Assembly: GCF_030530745.1 (NCBI RefSeq)
Contig: NZ_JAUMUI010000011.1
Location: 1 to 64,000 of the forward strand
Length of the DNA stretch: 64,000 nt
From: Neisseria sp.
GTDB lineage: Bacteria; Pseudomonadota; Gammaproteobacteria; Burkholderiales; Neisseriaceae
Reading direction: 5' to 3'
Shown here: in pieces, positions 18,747-27,609 of the stretch
How the letters are laid out: each line of letters begins with the position of its first letter
Position numbering within the stretch: the stretch's first letter is position 1
The notes under the pieces: generated by a model
Told to the model about the DNA's origin: nothing
What the model saw: only the letters and a program-made list of their open reading frames with translations
Database searches by the model: none
Translations under genes and position numbers: made by a program

Positions 18747-19757
18747 ATGTCTTATACCATTACCCTTGCTCCCGATAATGCCGCTTTTACCGCAGAAGCG
18801 GGGGAGCCGGTTTTGAATGCCGCCAAGCGGCAGGGTTTGAATCTGCCACATTCCTGCCAAAGCGGTATTTGCGGGCAGTGCAAAGCCGAGCTTGTCGGCG
18901 GCGAAGTGGCACAGGGGGCGCATGCCGAGCTGGCGTTGAGTGCCGAAGAGGCGGCGCAAGGCAAGATTTTGATGTGTTGCGCGGTGCCGCAAAGTGATAT
19001 TGTGCTGAAAGTGCCGGGCTATAACGGCGCGGCCATGCCGCCGGTGAAAACTTTCCCCGCGCGTGTGGCGTCGGTGGTTTACGGGCACGATGTGGCGGTG
19101 TTGACGCTGGCGCTGCCCAAAGCACCGCCGTTTGCATTTTTGGCGGGGCAGTATATCGATATTTTGCTGAAAAACGGCCAAGTGCGCAGTTATTCGATTG
19201 CCAACAGCCCGTCGCAGCCCGAAACTTTGGAGCTGCATATCCGCAAGCGCGAGGGCGGTTTGTTTTCGGGGATGCTGTTCGGCGAGGATGCGTTGGTTAA
19301 AGAAAAGGCGATTTTGCGCGTGCGCGGCCCGTTGGGTACGTTTACGCTGCAAGAGGGCGGCAAACCGGTGATTCTGATGGCCACGGGCACGGGTTTTGCG
19401 CCTATCCGCAGCATTTTGCAGCAGATGGCGGAAAACGGCGACGCACGCGCGGTGCATCTTTATTGGGGCGCGCGGCACGAGGCCGATTTATACCGTTTGC
19501 AGGAAGCGGCGGATTTGGTTGCGCAGCTGCCGAACGCCCGCTTTACGCCGGTGCTCTCACGCTCTGATGCGGGCTGGCAGGGGGCGCAGGGGTATATCCA
19601 AGCCCGTGTTGCGGCCGATTACCCCGATTTGTCGGGGCATGAGGTGTATGCCTGCGGTTCGTCGGCTATGATTGAGGGGGCGCGGCAACAGCTCGTGGCG
19701 CAGTGCGGCCTGCCTGCCGGTGCGTTTTTTTCGGACGCGTTTTCACCTGCGGCATAA
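18747..19757 (+). CDS. 2Fe-2S ferredoxin-fused FAD/NAD(P)H oxidoreductase
   Basis: The 336-residue electron-transfer protein begins with a plant-type 2Fe-2S domain: HSCQSGICGQCKAEL (C-x4-C-x2-C) and the fourth Cys in ILMCCAVP. A ferredoxin-NADP reductase module follows, with the flavin-binding RSYSIANSP and the nucleotide-binding VILMATGTGFAPIRSIL, ending in VYACGSSAMIEGA. The same arrangement occurs in phenol hydroxylase reductase, CDP-6-deoxyglucose reductase (AscD) and other oxygenase reductases; no partner oxygenase or dehydrase is adjacent, so the physiological acceptor is unknown. The ATG at 18747 is preferred over an in-frame TTG four codons earlier. Confidence 0.85.
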   Translation: MSYTITLAPDNAAFTAEAGEPVLNAAKRQGLNLPHSCQSGICGQCKAELVGGEVAQGAHAELALSAEEAAQGKILMCCAVPQSDIVLKVPGYNGAAMPPVKTFPARVASVVYGHDVAVLTLALPKAPPFAFLAGQYIDILLKNGQVRSYSIANSPSQPETLELHIRKREGGLFSGMLFGEDALVKEKAILRVRGPLGTFTLQEGGKPVILMATGTGFAPIRSILQQMAENGDARAVHLYWGARHEADLYRLQEAADLVAQLPNARFTPVLSRSDAGWQGAQGYIQARVAADYPDLSGHEVYACGSSAMIEGARQQLVAQCGLPAGAFFSDAFSPAA

Positions 19758-19894
19758 CGGCTCGGTTTTTTGATATTTGAAAATTTCAGAAAACCGTTTG
19801 GCGGCCGGCAAATTTTGATAGAATGCGGCATGTTATTTTTAAATTTTCTGAAAAACGGCAGAGGCCGTCTGAAAACAACCAGTTAGGAGCGCAT

Positions 19895-21091
19895 ATGTCA
19901 GACAGACTGATTTTGGTATTGAACTGCGGCAGTTCTTCTTTGAAAGGCGCGGTATTGGATAACGGCAGCGGCGAAGTATTGCTGAGCTGCCTGGCGGAAA
20001 AGCTGAACCTGCCCGATGCGTATATCACGTTTAAATCCAACGGTGAAAAACGCAAGGTGGATCTGACCCGCCATCCCGATCACACCGGCGCGGTGGAAGC
20101 GCTGATGGAAGAATTGAAAGCCCACGGCCTCGACAGCCGCATCGCGGCGGTCGGCCACCGAGTGGTCAGCGGCGGCGAGCTTTACAGCGAATCTATCGTG
20201 ATTACGCCCGAAGTGGTGGACGGCATCGAAAAATGTATTCCGCTCGCTCCGCTGCACAACCCCGCCAACCTGCTGGGTATCCGCGCCGCGCAAAATATCT
20301 TCAAAGGCCTGCCGAATGTGGCCGTGTTCGACACCGCTTTCCACCAAAGCATTCCCGAACACGCCTACACTTATGCCGTACCGCGCGAGTTTTACCGCAA
20401 ATACGGCCTGCGCCGCTACGGCTTTCACGGCACCAGCTACCGCTTTGTGGCCGACGAAACCGCCCGTTTTCTGGGTAAAGACAAAAACAGCCTGCGCATG
20501 GTGATCGCCCACTTGGGCAACGGTGCGTCGATTGCCGCCGTTGCCAACGGCGAATGCCAAGACACCAGTATGGGTTTGACCCCGCTGGAAGGTTTGGTAA
20601 TGGGCACCCGCAGCGGTGATGTTGACCCGAGCGTATTCTCGTTTTTGGCCGAAAACGCCAATATGAGCATTACGCAGATTACCGATATGTTGAACAAAAA
20701 ATCGGGTTTGCTGGGCATTTCTGAGTTGTCCAACGACTGCCGCACCATCGAAGAAGAAGCGGGCAACGGCCACGAAGGCGCAAAACTTGCGCTGGAAGTG
20801 TTTGCCTACCGCTTAGCCAAATACGTTGCCTCTATGGCGGTTGCCGCCGGCGGTTTGGACGCTTTGGTGTTTACCGGCGGCATCGGCGAAAACTCCAATC
20901 TGATCCGCAGCAAAGTGTTGGGTTATTTGGGCTTTTTGGGTTTGACCGAAGACAAGCAGGCCAACGAAAACGCCCGTTTCGGCAATGCCGGCGTGATTAC
21001 TTCTGCCGACAGCAAAGCGCTGGCGGTGGTGATTCCCACCAACGAAGAGTTGATGATTGCGCACGACACGGCTTCTTTGAGCGGCCTGTAA
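19895..21091 (+). CDS. ackA: Acetate kinase
   Basis: The 398-residue enzyme interconverts acetate + ATP and acetyl phosphate + ADP. It opens with LILVLNCGSSSLKGAVL (ASKHA-fold phosphate 1 motif), and shows AVGHRVVSGGELYSES, VFDTAFHQSIPEHAYTYAVPRE, RRYGFHGTSYRFV and VIAHLGNGASIAAV. The nucleotide-binding FTGGIGENSNLIR lies near 325-337. The start at 19895 has TTAGGAG seven bases upstream; in-frame codons from 19823 run through a DUS and are not family-like. No pta gene is adjacent. A strong terminator follows. Confidence 0.96.
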   Translation: MSDRLILVLNCGSSSLKGAVLDNGSGEVLLSCLAEKLNLPDAYITFKSNGEKRKVDLTRHPDHTGAVEALMEELKAHGLDSRIAAVGHRVVSGGELYSESIVITPEVVDGIEKCIPLAPLHNPANLLGIRAAQNIFKGLPNVAVFDTAFHQSIPEHAYTYAVPREFYRKYGLRRYGFHGTSYRFVADETARFLGKDKNSLRMVIAHLGNGASIAAVANGECQDTSMGLTPLEGLVMGTRSGDVDPSVFSFLAENANMSITQITDMLNKKSGLLGISELSNDCRTIEEEAGNGHEGAKLALEVFAYRLAKYVASMAVAAGGLDALVFTGGIGENSNLIRSKVLGYLGFLGLTEDKQANENARFGNAGVITSADSKALAVVIPTNEELMIAHDTASLSGL

Positions 21092-21113
21092 TACGGGCGG
21101 ATCCGCCGGTAAT

Positions 21114-21139
21114 AAAAACCCTGCTTCGGCAGGGTTTTT
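21114..21139 (+). terminator. Rho-independent terminator of ackA
   Basis: AAAAACCCTGC, loop TTCG, GCAGGGTTTTT: an 11-bp perfect stem with a stable tetraloop and T tract, 23 bp after ackA. Confidence 0.9.
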
Positions 21140-21234
21140 ATTTTACGGTTTGGAATTTCAAATATCTGGAGCAGTAACCTTGCAAAATCCGCCCAAGCCG
21201 TCAGATTGCAGCCAGCCCGGCAAACCCTCAGGGT

Positions 21235-22089
21235 TTATTGTTCCGTTTCTTCAAAGAGGCCGTCTGAAAGCGTCTCCGCACCGCCGTCTTTCACATGGAT
21301 TTCGATTTCGGCGAAGTTTTCGGGCTGAACGATGCGCACCAAGCCTTCTTTGGCCAGCTCGAGCAGGGCGATGAAGTTTACCACCACATACACCGCGCCT
21401 TGTTCGGGCCTGAGCAGCTCCGAAAAGCGGCAGGTGCCTTGGGTGTTGAGGCGGCGCAGAATGGCCGACATCTGCGCGCGCACGGATACGGCGTCTTGCA
21501 CCACGGCGTGGCTTTTGGTGTGTTTGGCGCGGGAAAGTATGCCCAGCCACGCTTGGGTGAGGTCGGCGATGTGCACGTCGGGCAGTTTGGCTTCAACGGC
21601 GATTTCCAGCGGCAGGTAGGCCCAGGCGAAATCGCGGCCGGCGCGGGGCAGGGCGTCGAGGCCGGCGGCGGCGAGCTTCATCTGCTCGTAGGCCAGCAGG
21701 CGGCGCACCAGTTCGGCGCGCGGGTCGGCTTCTTCGCCTTCTTCCGTGTTTTCGGGCTGCGGCAGCAGCAGGCGTGATTTGATTTCGATTAACACCGCCG
21801 CCATCAATAAATATTCGGCAGCCAAATCAAACTGATAGGCTTCCATTTGGGCGATATAGTGCAGATACTGCTCGGTGATTTTAATCATCGGGATATCGAG
21901 CACGTTGATATTCTGCTTGCGGATCAAATAAAGCAGTAAATCCAGCGGCCCCTGAAAGCTGTGCAGCACCACTTTCAGGGCATCGGGCGGGATAAACAAA
22001 TCCTGCGGCACATCGGTAACGGGTTGGCCGAAAATCCACGCTACGGCGTTTTCAGACGGCCTTTGCAGGTTTTCTGAGGCGGCGGTCAT
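21235..22089 (-). CDS. scpA: Segregation and condensation protein A
   Basis: The 284-residue kleisin-family protein bridges the SMC heads with ScpB in the chromosome-condensing complex. It shows LHSFQGPLDLLLYLIRKQNINVLDIPMIKITEQYL, the conserved N-terminal kleisin helix, then AAEYLLMAAVLIEIKSRLLLP, an acidic linker (ENTEEGEEADPR) and a C-terminal winged-helix stretch (VVVNFIALLELAKEGLVRIVQ). The start overlaps the stop of tcdA in an ATGA (22086-22089), implying translational coupling. An uptake sequence at the very end encodes LSDGLFEE. scpB is not in the window. Confidence 0.93.
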   Translation of the reverse strand: MTAASENLQRPSENAVAWIFGQPVTDVPQDLFIPPDALKVVLHSFQGPLDLLLYLIRKQNINVLDIPMIKITEQYLHYIAQMEAYQFDLAAEYLLMAAVLIEIKSRLLLPQPENTEEGEEADPRAELVRRLLAYEQMKLAAAGLDALPRAGRDFAWAYLPLEIAVEAKLPDVHIADLTQAWLGILSRAKHTKSHAVVQDAVSVRAQMSAILRRLNTQGTCRFSELLRPEQGAVYVVVNFIALLELAKEGLVRIVQPENFAEIEIHVKDGGAETLSDGLFEETEQ

Positions 22090-22877
22090 TTTTCCGCCCC
22101 TATGTGTTCGATAGCGGTCTGCGCGCAATAAAGGCCGAACGGTGCGGTAACGAGCATGCTCGCGCCGTAGCCTGCGCACGACAAACCTTGCGGGGCGTTG
22201 CGGCCGTCTGAAAGGTTATCGGCATTGCACGCTTCGGCCGTTTGCGGCGGGGTGATGTTTTCGGTGGAAAACACGCACGGCACGCGCATTTTTCCGCCGC
22301 CGCGCGGAAAGCCGTAGCGTTTGCGAAGGGCGTAGCGCAGGTTGGCCAGCAGCGGGTCGTGGGTGGCTCTGCTCAAATCGCCGGTTTGGATTAAAGCCGG
22401 GTTTTTTTGGCCGCCGGCACCGCCGCTCACAACAAACGGCCGGCCGTTTTGCACGAAATAAGCCGCCATCGCCGCTTTCACGCGCACTTGGTCGATGGCG
22501 TCGATAACAAAATCGAAAGGCCGTCTGAAAATATCCTGAAGGTTTTCTTCGGTAACGAAGTCTTCAATTTCGGTTACGCGGCAGGCGGGGTTGATTTGCA
22601 GAATGCGCTCGTGCAGCGCTGTTACTTTGGCTTTGCCGAATTCGGCCGTGAGCGCGGGCAGTTGGCGGTTGACATTGGATTCGGCCACGTTGTCCAAATC
22701 CACCAGCGTTAATGCGCCGATGCCGCTGCGTGCGAGCGCCTCCACCGCCCACGAGCCGACGCCGCCCACGCCCACCACGCAAACGTGCGCGGCGGCAAAG
22801 CGCTGCAGTGCGGCTTCGCCGTAAAGGCGGGCGATGCCGCCGAAACGGCGGGAAGAAACGGAAGCGGTGTCTAGCAT
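22086..22877 (-). CDS. tcdA: tRNA threonylcarbamoyladenosine dehydratase
   Basis: The 263-residue E1-like enzyme (TcdA/CsdL) uses ATP to cyclise t6A37 of tRNA to ct6A. The nucleotide-binding VCVVGVGGVGSWAVEALARSGIGALTLVD lies at about 33-60, followed by NVNRQLPAL, FDFVIDAIDQVRVK and VSGGAGGQKNPALIQTGDLSRATHDPL, typical of the family rather than of MoeB/ThiF (no zinc CxxC pair). Start at 22877 has AAGG upstream. A coding uptake sequence encodes LSDGRN. It is the first gene of a pair with scpA, overlapping it by four bases. Confidence 0.93.
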   Translation of the reverse strand: MLDTASVSSRRFGGIARLYGEAALQRFAAAHVCVVGVGGVGSWAVEALARSGIGALTLVDLDNVAESNVNRQLPALTAEFGKAKVTALHERILQINPACRVTEIEDFVTEENLQDIFRRPFDFVIDAIDQVRVKAAMAAYFVQNGRPFVVSGGAGGQKNPALIQTGDLSRATHDPLLANLRYALRKRYGFPRGGGKMRVPCVFSTENITPPQTAEACNADNLSDGRNAPQGLSCAGYGASMLVTAPFGLYCAQTAIEHIGAEK

Positions 22878-23013
22878 GATTCTGCCTTGTGATAAGTCAA
22901 ACACAATAAAAAAAACGCTGCCAAAACGGCGCAGCGGTATTATACTTCAACGAAGCCGCCAAAAGTTGGGATGAAAGCCGGCGGTTTGACACCACCTCAA
23001 TAAGGAGAAGACG

Positions 23014-23481
23014 ATGTATAAACATTTGGTTGTTGCCGTTGACGGCAGTGCGACTTCCCTCAACGCTTTGAAGCACGCCGCCGATCTGGCAAGTTTCGGC
23101 AATGCGCGGCTGACTTTGGTTCACGTTGCCAACCCTGCCGAATATATGGCTCTGGCTCCCGAATTTTTACAGCATGAAAGCTATGAAGCCGCCGCTGTGG
23201 CGCAGGGCAACGAAGTGCTGGACTTCGCAGAAAACAGCGCCAAAGAGCAGGGCGTGGCCAATGTGGTGAAACACCTGCTGGTGGCCAATAAAGGTGCGCG
23301 CGAGATGGCGCAGGAGTTGGTTGATTATGCCGACGATCAGGGTGCCGACCTGTTGGTTTTGGGTACCCACGGACGCAGCGGCCTGATGCACCTGCTGATG
23401 GGCAGCTTTGCCGAAACCGTGATGCGCCAGAGTCATCTGCCTCTGCTGGTTATCCGCAGCACGGAAGACGAAGCGGAATAA
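23014..23481 (+). CDS. uspA: Universal stress protein A family
   Basis: The 155-residue single-domain Usp begins MYKHLVVAVDGSATSLNALKHAADLA and ends with the ATP-binding motif GTHGRSGLMHLLMGSFAETVMR (G-2x-G-9x-G-S), so it is likely of the nucleotide-binding type. The family helps cells survive starvation and oxidative or other stresses; the precise role here is unknown. A good Shine-Dalgarno (AAGGAGAAG) precedes the start. It is monocistronic and ends in a strong 20-bp terminator stem. Confidence 0.92.
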   Translation: MYKHLVVAVDGSATSLNALKHAADLASFGNARLTLVHVANPAEYMALAPEFLQHESYEAAAVAQGNEVLDFAENSAKEQGVANVVKHLLVANKGAREMAQELVDYADDQGADLLVLGTHGRSGLMHLLMGSFAETVMRQSHLPLLVIRSTEDEAE

Positions 23482-23504
23482 AGCCGCCGTTATCCGTCAG
23501 GTTG

Positions 23505-23550
23505 AAAAGCCGTAATCCGCCGTTGTTTCAAACGGCGGATTACGGCTTTT
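23505..23550 (+). terminator. Terminator of uspA
   Basis: A 20-bp perfect stem (23505-23524 with 23531-23550), flanked by AAAA and TTTT, 23 bp after the stop. No uptake sequence is involved. Confidence 0.9.
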
Positions 23551-23627
23551 CTGGGTTTTATACTTTCAGACGGCCTTTTGGTTTTGAGCGGCAGGTATTT
23601 TTGAAATCTGCATGTGGTTTGCGGAAT

Positions 23628-23657
23628 AAAAAAAGGGGTGGCACGCAGCCACACCCA
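23628..23657 (-). terminator. Terminator of the DUF3149 gene
   Basis: Read on the minus strand, GGGTGTGGC and GCCACCCC form a bulged stem followed by a run of seven T, about 100 bp downstream of the small membrane-protein gene. Confidence 0.55.
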
Positions 23658-23756
23658 AACACACACACATCAAGAGGAAAGAGAGAAAAAATGTTTCAAT
23701 CATAGGGCGATATAAAATGCCCTGCATGTTGTTCCGATAAGGAAACTAGATGAAAA

Positions 23757-23894
23757 CTATTGCTTTTCGGGTTTTTTATCCGCCTGGCGTTTTACCCAAA
23801 AAAATAAAAACATGGCAATAACCATCACTAAAACAATGGTGAGTAAAGATAGAATACCCACAGGCGATTTAAACAGTTCGTTGAAAAGTTCCAT
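23757..23894 (-). CDS. Small single-span membrane protein (DUF3149-like)
   Basis: This 45-residue protein reads MELFNELFKSPVGILSLLTI, then a hydrophobic stretch (about residues 13-33), then a basic tail (WVKRQADKKPEKQ). The pattern M-E-L-x2-(D/E)-L-F-x-S-P-V-G-(I/L)-L-S is that of DUF3149, a family of short single-pass inner-membrane proteins of unknown function found in beta- and gammaproteobacteria. It lies alone between uspA and lysO, in opposite orientation. The strong family-like N-terminus and a minus-strand terminator support a real gene. Confidence 0.75.
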   Translation of the reverse strand: MELFNELFKSPVGILSLLTIVLVMVIAMFLFFWVKRQADKKPEKQ

Positions 23895-24155
23895 TATTTG
23901 TGTTCCCGGCAAATTGGTTTGTAGTTGTCAGCTTTTAGAAGCGATTATAGGTAAAAACGGTTATTGGGTTTTGATACAGGTCAAGCTTATCAAGATTGAT
24001 TCGGGAGTTCCCGTTCGGAAGAAGGGGGCCGTCGGAAAGGAAGGGGAGCGGATTCGGCTATAATCGCATCATTTTCACAGATTCCTCATATGCCTGCCCT
24101 ATAACGGAGTAAATCCGCCATATATGTAGGGCCGTCTGAAACCGATGGATATTGT

Positions 24156-25061
24156 ATGGACAGCCTGATTACCCTGATTTCGATTTTGGTTCCGCTTTTT
24201 CTCGGTTTTTTTATCAATCTGCCGAAGCCTTATCTGAAAATTATAGATAAGGCTTTGGTTTGGCTGGTGTATATCATTTTGCTGTTAATCGGCGTATCGC
24301 TCTCGCAGGTGGAAAATCTGGGCGCGCAGATCGACACCATCATCGGTGCAACCGTTTTGCTGTTCGCGTGCGTTATCGGCCTGAACCTTGCTGTGTTGAT
24401 GTGGTTCGACCGCCGCCATCCGTGGCAGACCGCAGGCGGGGGCAAAAAGGCGCGGGTGAGCATTGCCGGCAGCATCAGGCAGGTGGGCTGCGTGGTGTTG
24501 GGCTTTTTGGCCGGCGAAGCCTTGCAGGATACTTGGCTGCCGCCGGAGAGTTCGGGCACTTATTGCCTGATGCTGCTGGTGTTGCTGGTGGGCATACAGT
24601 TGCGCGGCAGCGGCATCGCGTTGCGCCAGGTGCTGATTAACCGCCGCGGCGTGCAAACTGGCATATTGATTGCCATATCTTCGCTGCTGGGCGGGCTGCT
24701 GTTTGCTGCGCTGATTCCGGAAGTGTCGTGGAGCAAGGGATTGGCGTTGGCATCAGGTTTCGGCTGGTATTCGCTGTCGGGCATTGTGATGACCGAAGCC
24801 TACGGCCCTGTGTGGGGCAGCATTGCGCTGCTGAACGATTTGGCGCGCGAGTTTTTCGCGCTGGTGTTTATTCCCGCGCTGATGCGCCGCCACCCCGGCG
24901 CGGCGGTGGGCGTGGGCGGCGCCACCAGCCTCGATTTCACGCTGCCGGTGATTCAAAGTTCGGGCGGTTTGCAGGTTGTGCCGCCGGCCATCAGTTTCGG
25001 TTTTATTATCAATGTTACCGCCCCGTTTCTGATGGTGTTTTTTTCAAATATGCATTTTTAG
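24156..25061 (+). CDS. lysO: Lysine exporter LysO family protein
   Basis: The 301-residue integral membrane protein has about eight hydrophobic segments spread over its length. It matches the LysO (YbjE) family, which exports L-lysine and toxic analogues in E. coli: IDKALVWLVYIILLLIGVSLS, the central SGFGWYSLSGIVMTEAYGPVWGSIALLNDLAREFFAL and GGATSLDFTLPVIQ are characteristic. Acidic residues within membrane segments fit a proton-coupled exporter. No lysine riboswitch was recognised upstream. A DUS at about 24131-24142 precedes the start. Confidence 0.88.
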   Translation: MDSLITLISILVPLFLGFFINLPKPYLKIIDKALVWLVYIILLLIGVSLSQVENLGAQIDTIIGATVLLFACVIGLNLAVLMWFDRRHPWQTAGGGKKARVSIAGSIRQVGCVVLGFLAGEALQDTWLPPESSGTYCLMLLVLLVGIQLRGSGIALRQVLINRRGVQTGILIAISSLLGGLLFAALIPEVSWSKGLALASGFGWYSLSGIVMTEAYGPVWGSIALLNDLAREFFALVFIPALMRRHPGAAVGVGGATSLDFTLPVIQSSGGLQVVPPAISFGFIINVTAPFLMVFFSNMHF

Positions 25062-25159
25062 CAGGACAGCTTGCGGCCGTTTATTTAATTTGGCACAATG
25101 CAACGGATAACTTTTAGCAGTAACAGATAGTTATAACTTAAGATTATAAAGAACACACC

Positions 25160-25936
25160 ATGCCGCCACGCATCCAACGACACGAAAAAATCATCGCCCT
25201 TGTGCGCGAACACAGTTTCATGCCGATCGAGCAGCTTGCCCGCGAGCTTGACGTTACCCCGCAAACCATACGCCGCGACATCAACCAGCTTTGCGAAGAA
25301 AACCTGCTGCGGCGTTATCACGGCGGCGCCACTTTGGGCGACAGCCTCGAAAACGAAGATTTCAACACCCAAAAAGCCAAGCTGCAAAGCGAAAAAGCCC
25401 ATATCGCCGATTTGATTGCCGAGCATATTCCCGACAACTCCTCGCTGTTTTTGAGCATAGGCTCCACCATCGAAGCGGTGGCGATGGCGTTGGTGAAAAA
25501 GCGCAAAGGCTTGTGCATTATCACCAACAACATCCATGTGGCCGCCATCGTGTCGGGGCGCAGCGACTACACTGTGATTATCACTTCCGGCGTGGTGCGC
25601 CCGATAGACGGCGGCGTAACCGGCGTGGCCACGGTGGATTTCATCAATCAGTTTAAAACCGACTATGCCGTGTTGAGCGCGTCGGGCGTCGATGCCGACG
25701 GTTCGCTGCTCGATTTCGACTATAAAGAAGTGAGCGTGATGCAGGCCATGATGGAAAACGCCCGAATGCGCTATTTGGGCGTGGATCACAGCAAATTCGG
25801 GCGCAACGCTTTGGTGCGCATGGGCAGCATCGGCGAATTCGACGCCGTGTTCACCGACCGCGAGCCGGACGAAGCGATGTGCAAACGGCTGGAAGAAGCG
25901 GGAGTGAAATGCCTGATTGCCGATAACGGAAAATAA
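25160..25936 (+). CDS. DeoR/GlpR family transcriptional regulator
   Basis: The 258-residue protein has an N-terminal winged helix-turn-helix, RHEKIIALVREHSFMPIEQLARELDVTPQTIRRDINQLCEENLLRRYHGGA, the DeoR signature. A sugar-phosphate isomerase-like effector domain follows, with IGSTIEAVAMAL, ITNNIHVAAIVSG, GVVRPIDGGVTGVATVDFINQF and a C-terminal VGVDHSKFGRNALVR-like segment. It resembles GlpR, which senses glycerol 3-phosphate, but no glp gene is adjacent; the effector and targets are therefore unknown. It is convergent with nothing nearby and ends at a DUS-pair terminator. Confidence 0.9.
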   Translation: MPPRIQRHEKIIALVREHSFMPIEQLARELDVTPQTIRRDINQLCEENLLRRYHGGATLGDSLENEDFNTQKAKLQSEKAHIADLIAEHIPDNSSLFLSIGSTIEAVAMALVKKRKGLCIITNNIHVAAIVSGRSDYTVIITSGVVRPIDGGVTGVATVDFINQFKTDYAVLSASGVDADGSLLDFDYKEVSVMQAMMENARMRYLGVDHSKFGRNALVRMGSIGEFDAVFTDREPDEAMCKRLEEAGVKCLIADNGK

Positions 25937-25941
25937 TGCAG

Positions 25942-25986
25942 AGGCCGTCTGAAAACGCAATATTAATATTGTTTTTCAGACGGCCT
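25942..25986 (+). terminator. DUS-pair hairpin after the DeoR regulator
   Basis: AGGCCGTCTGAAAA and TTTTCAGACGGCCT flank an inner AT palindrome (CAATATTAATATTG), giving a long stem ending in TTTTT. Confidence 0.8.
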
Positions 25987-26042
25987 TTTTGATTTGCATA
26001 TCAAAACAGATTCTTTCCCGACAACAGCAGAAAGGAAGCAGC

Positions 26043-26663
26043 ATGAAACTTTGGTATTCCACCACCAGCCCTTATGTGCGCAAAGTCCGCGCCGTGGCCG
26101 CACACCATGATTTGGGTGGGCAAATTGAGCTGCTGAAAGTAACCTCGTCGTTCGATGCCGCTTCGCCGCACAATCAAAACAACCCGCTCGGCCGCATACC
26201 CGTGCTGCAAACCGACGGCGGCGAATGGCTGCTCAACAGTAACGTGATTGCCGAATACCTTGACACGCTGGGGCAGGGGCGGAAACTGTATCCTCAAGAC
26301 AACGGCCGCTGGGAAGTGTTAAACCTGCACGCGCTTGCCGAAGGCATTTTGGAAAACACCGTGGCGATGATTGCCGAAAAAATGCTGCGCCCCGAAAACG
26401 AATGGTGGGCGGCGCGCCACGCGCAGATTAAAGCGCGCAACGAAAGCGCACTCAAACTGCTGGCAGAGCGGGTGCAACCATATGGTACAGAGTTGAACAT
26501 CGGCACCCTTTATGCCGCGTGTGCGGTGGATTTTTTATTGTTCCGTAACAATTTAACCGAAGCCCAAGGCATAATCGCCGCCGCCGGACTCGACGCTTGG
26601 GCGGCCGAAATGAACAGCGTCCACGCCTGTTTGGCCGAAACCAAACCGTATGTTTCGGTATAA
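26043..26663 (+). CDS. Glutathione S-transferase family protein
   Basis: The 206-residue protein has an N-terminal thioredoxin-like half, MKLWYSTTSPYVRKVRAVAAHHDL, with Ser/Tyr candidates for thiol activation, the cis-Pro GRIPVLQTD and the γ-glutamyl-binding WLLNSNVIAEYLD (about 65-77). An all-helical C-terminal half follows. It resembles the YibF-type bacterial GSTs; substrate is unknown. The start at 26043 has GAAAGGAAG upstream; codons before it come from terminator DNA. Confidence 0.85.
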   Translation: MKLWYSTTSPYVRKVRAVAAHHDLGGQIELLKVTSSFDAASPHNQNNPLGRIPVLQTDGGEWLLNSNVIAEYLDTLGQGRKLYPQDNGRWEVLNLHALAEGILENTVAMIAEKMLRPENEWWAARHAQIKARNESALKLLAERVQPYGTELNIGTLYAACAVDFLLFRNNLTEAQGIIAAAGLDAWAAEMNSVHACLAETKPYVSV

Positions 26664-26746
26664 ATGTGCCGCTATATGCCGGCACGTAAGGCCGTCTGAA
26701 AATCACCGAATGCCCTGCCTGCTGCGGAACAATGCGGCTGTTCCTA

Positions 26747-26933
26747 GGGGCTGTTGACAATTGGCCGGCGAAGCGGTTTTTTGAGGCAAAAACCGCGTAT
26801 GCAAGGCAAAAAGCGCAGCAAGGTTGGACACCTTGCGAGCATTTTAGCTTCGCCAGTCCGCTACGCTACCTAACGCCGCCGACGGGGATTTTTGACCAAA
26901 AATACCGCCGTTGCGTTAATTGTCAATAGACCC
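26747..26933. mobile_element. Family A MITE, copy 2
   Basis: This 187-bp element has ends GGGGCTGTTGACAATT (26747-26762) and AATTGTCAATAGACCC (26918-26933), flanked by TA on both sides, a likely 2-bp target duplication. It has about 24 bp more interior than copy 1 (a block around AGCTTCGCCAGTCCGCTACG), also partly present in copy 3. It fills most of the gap between the GST and GNAT genes. Confidence 0.8.
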
Positions 26934-26949
26934 TAATACGGTAAACGGC

Positions 26950-27432
26950 TTAGAGGTATTTGCGCATCAGTTCGCACTCAACCGTTACTTCGCGGTTTAA
27001 GGGCAAAACGGCGGAGCCGAGTGATTCGTAGCCGTTGAGTTTGTAGAACGCTACCGAATTGAGCGAGGCATAGAGTTTGATAAAGCTCAGCCCTTCGCTT
27101 GCTGCCAGTGCTTCGGCGCGCTGCAGCAGGGCGGTGCCTAAGCCGTGGTTGTGCACGAAGGGATGGACGTAGAGCGCGTCTAACTGTGCTTCTTTGAAAT
27201 CGAGTTGGAAAAAGCCTTGAATGTGTCCGCGGTATTCCACCACCCATAAGGCTTTGTTGGAATCGGCCATGGTGTCGAGATAGCCTTCGGGGCTGAGCAG
27301 CCGGCTCCATGCTTCGAGTACGCGGTTGTTGTAGCTGCGGGTGCAGGTGTATTGCACGGAATAACGATGGGCGTTGTAGATGTGTTCGCAGTCGTGCGGA
27401 GCTGCGGGGCGGAGTACGGTAATCAGGCTCAT
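26950..27432 (-). CDS. GNAT family N-acetyltransferase
   Basis: The 160-residue protein shows the acetyl-CoA-binding core ALYVHPFVHNHGLGTALLQRAEALAASEGLSFIKLYASLNSVAFYKLNGYE, with the R/Q-x2-G-x-G/A loop in the form HNHGLGTAL. Upstream strands include VLRPAAPHDCEHIYNAH. Substrate is unknown. I chose the ATG at 27432 (MSLITVL); an in-frame TTG at 27456 would add eight residues. It is the only minus-strand gene before a 180-bp gap to recR, and a MITE lies just past its stop. Confidence 0.85.
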   Translation of the reverse strand: MSLITVLRPAAPHDCEHIYNAHRYSVQYTCTRSYNNRVLEAWSRLLSPEGYLDTMADSNKALWVVEYRGHIQGFFQLDFKEAQLDALYVHPFVHNHGLGTALLQRAEALAASEGLSFIKLYASLNSVAFYKLNGYESLGSAVLPLNREVTVECELMRKYL

Positions 27433-27609
27433 GGCATATCGGCAGTGGGTTTCCAAGCAACCGGTTGTTTACGTTTGGCAGGCTGCCTGAATAATCAGAC
27501 TAAATGTGGGTTTACAGGTGTGAACATACGATATTTTTAACGGTTGATAAAGCGGTTTGTGCCGAACGCTGCCTTTTTTACACAAGCGGAATATAACAAT
27601 CTTTACTGT

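Noticed and set aside
23628-23690. Short-period repeats (ACACAC, GAGAGA) near 23660-23690
   Set aside because: Too short for a CRISPR or a simple-sequence switch; no adjacent gene start depends on them.
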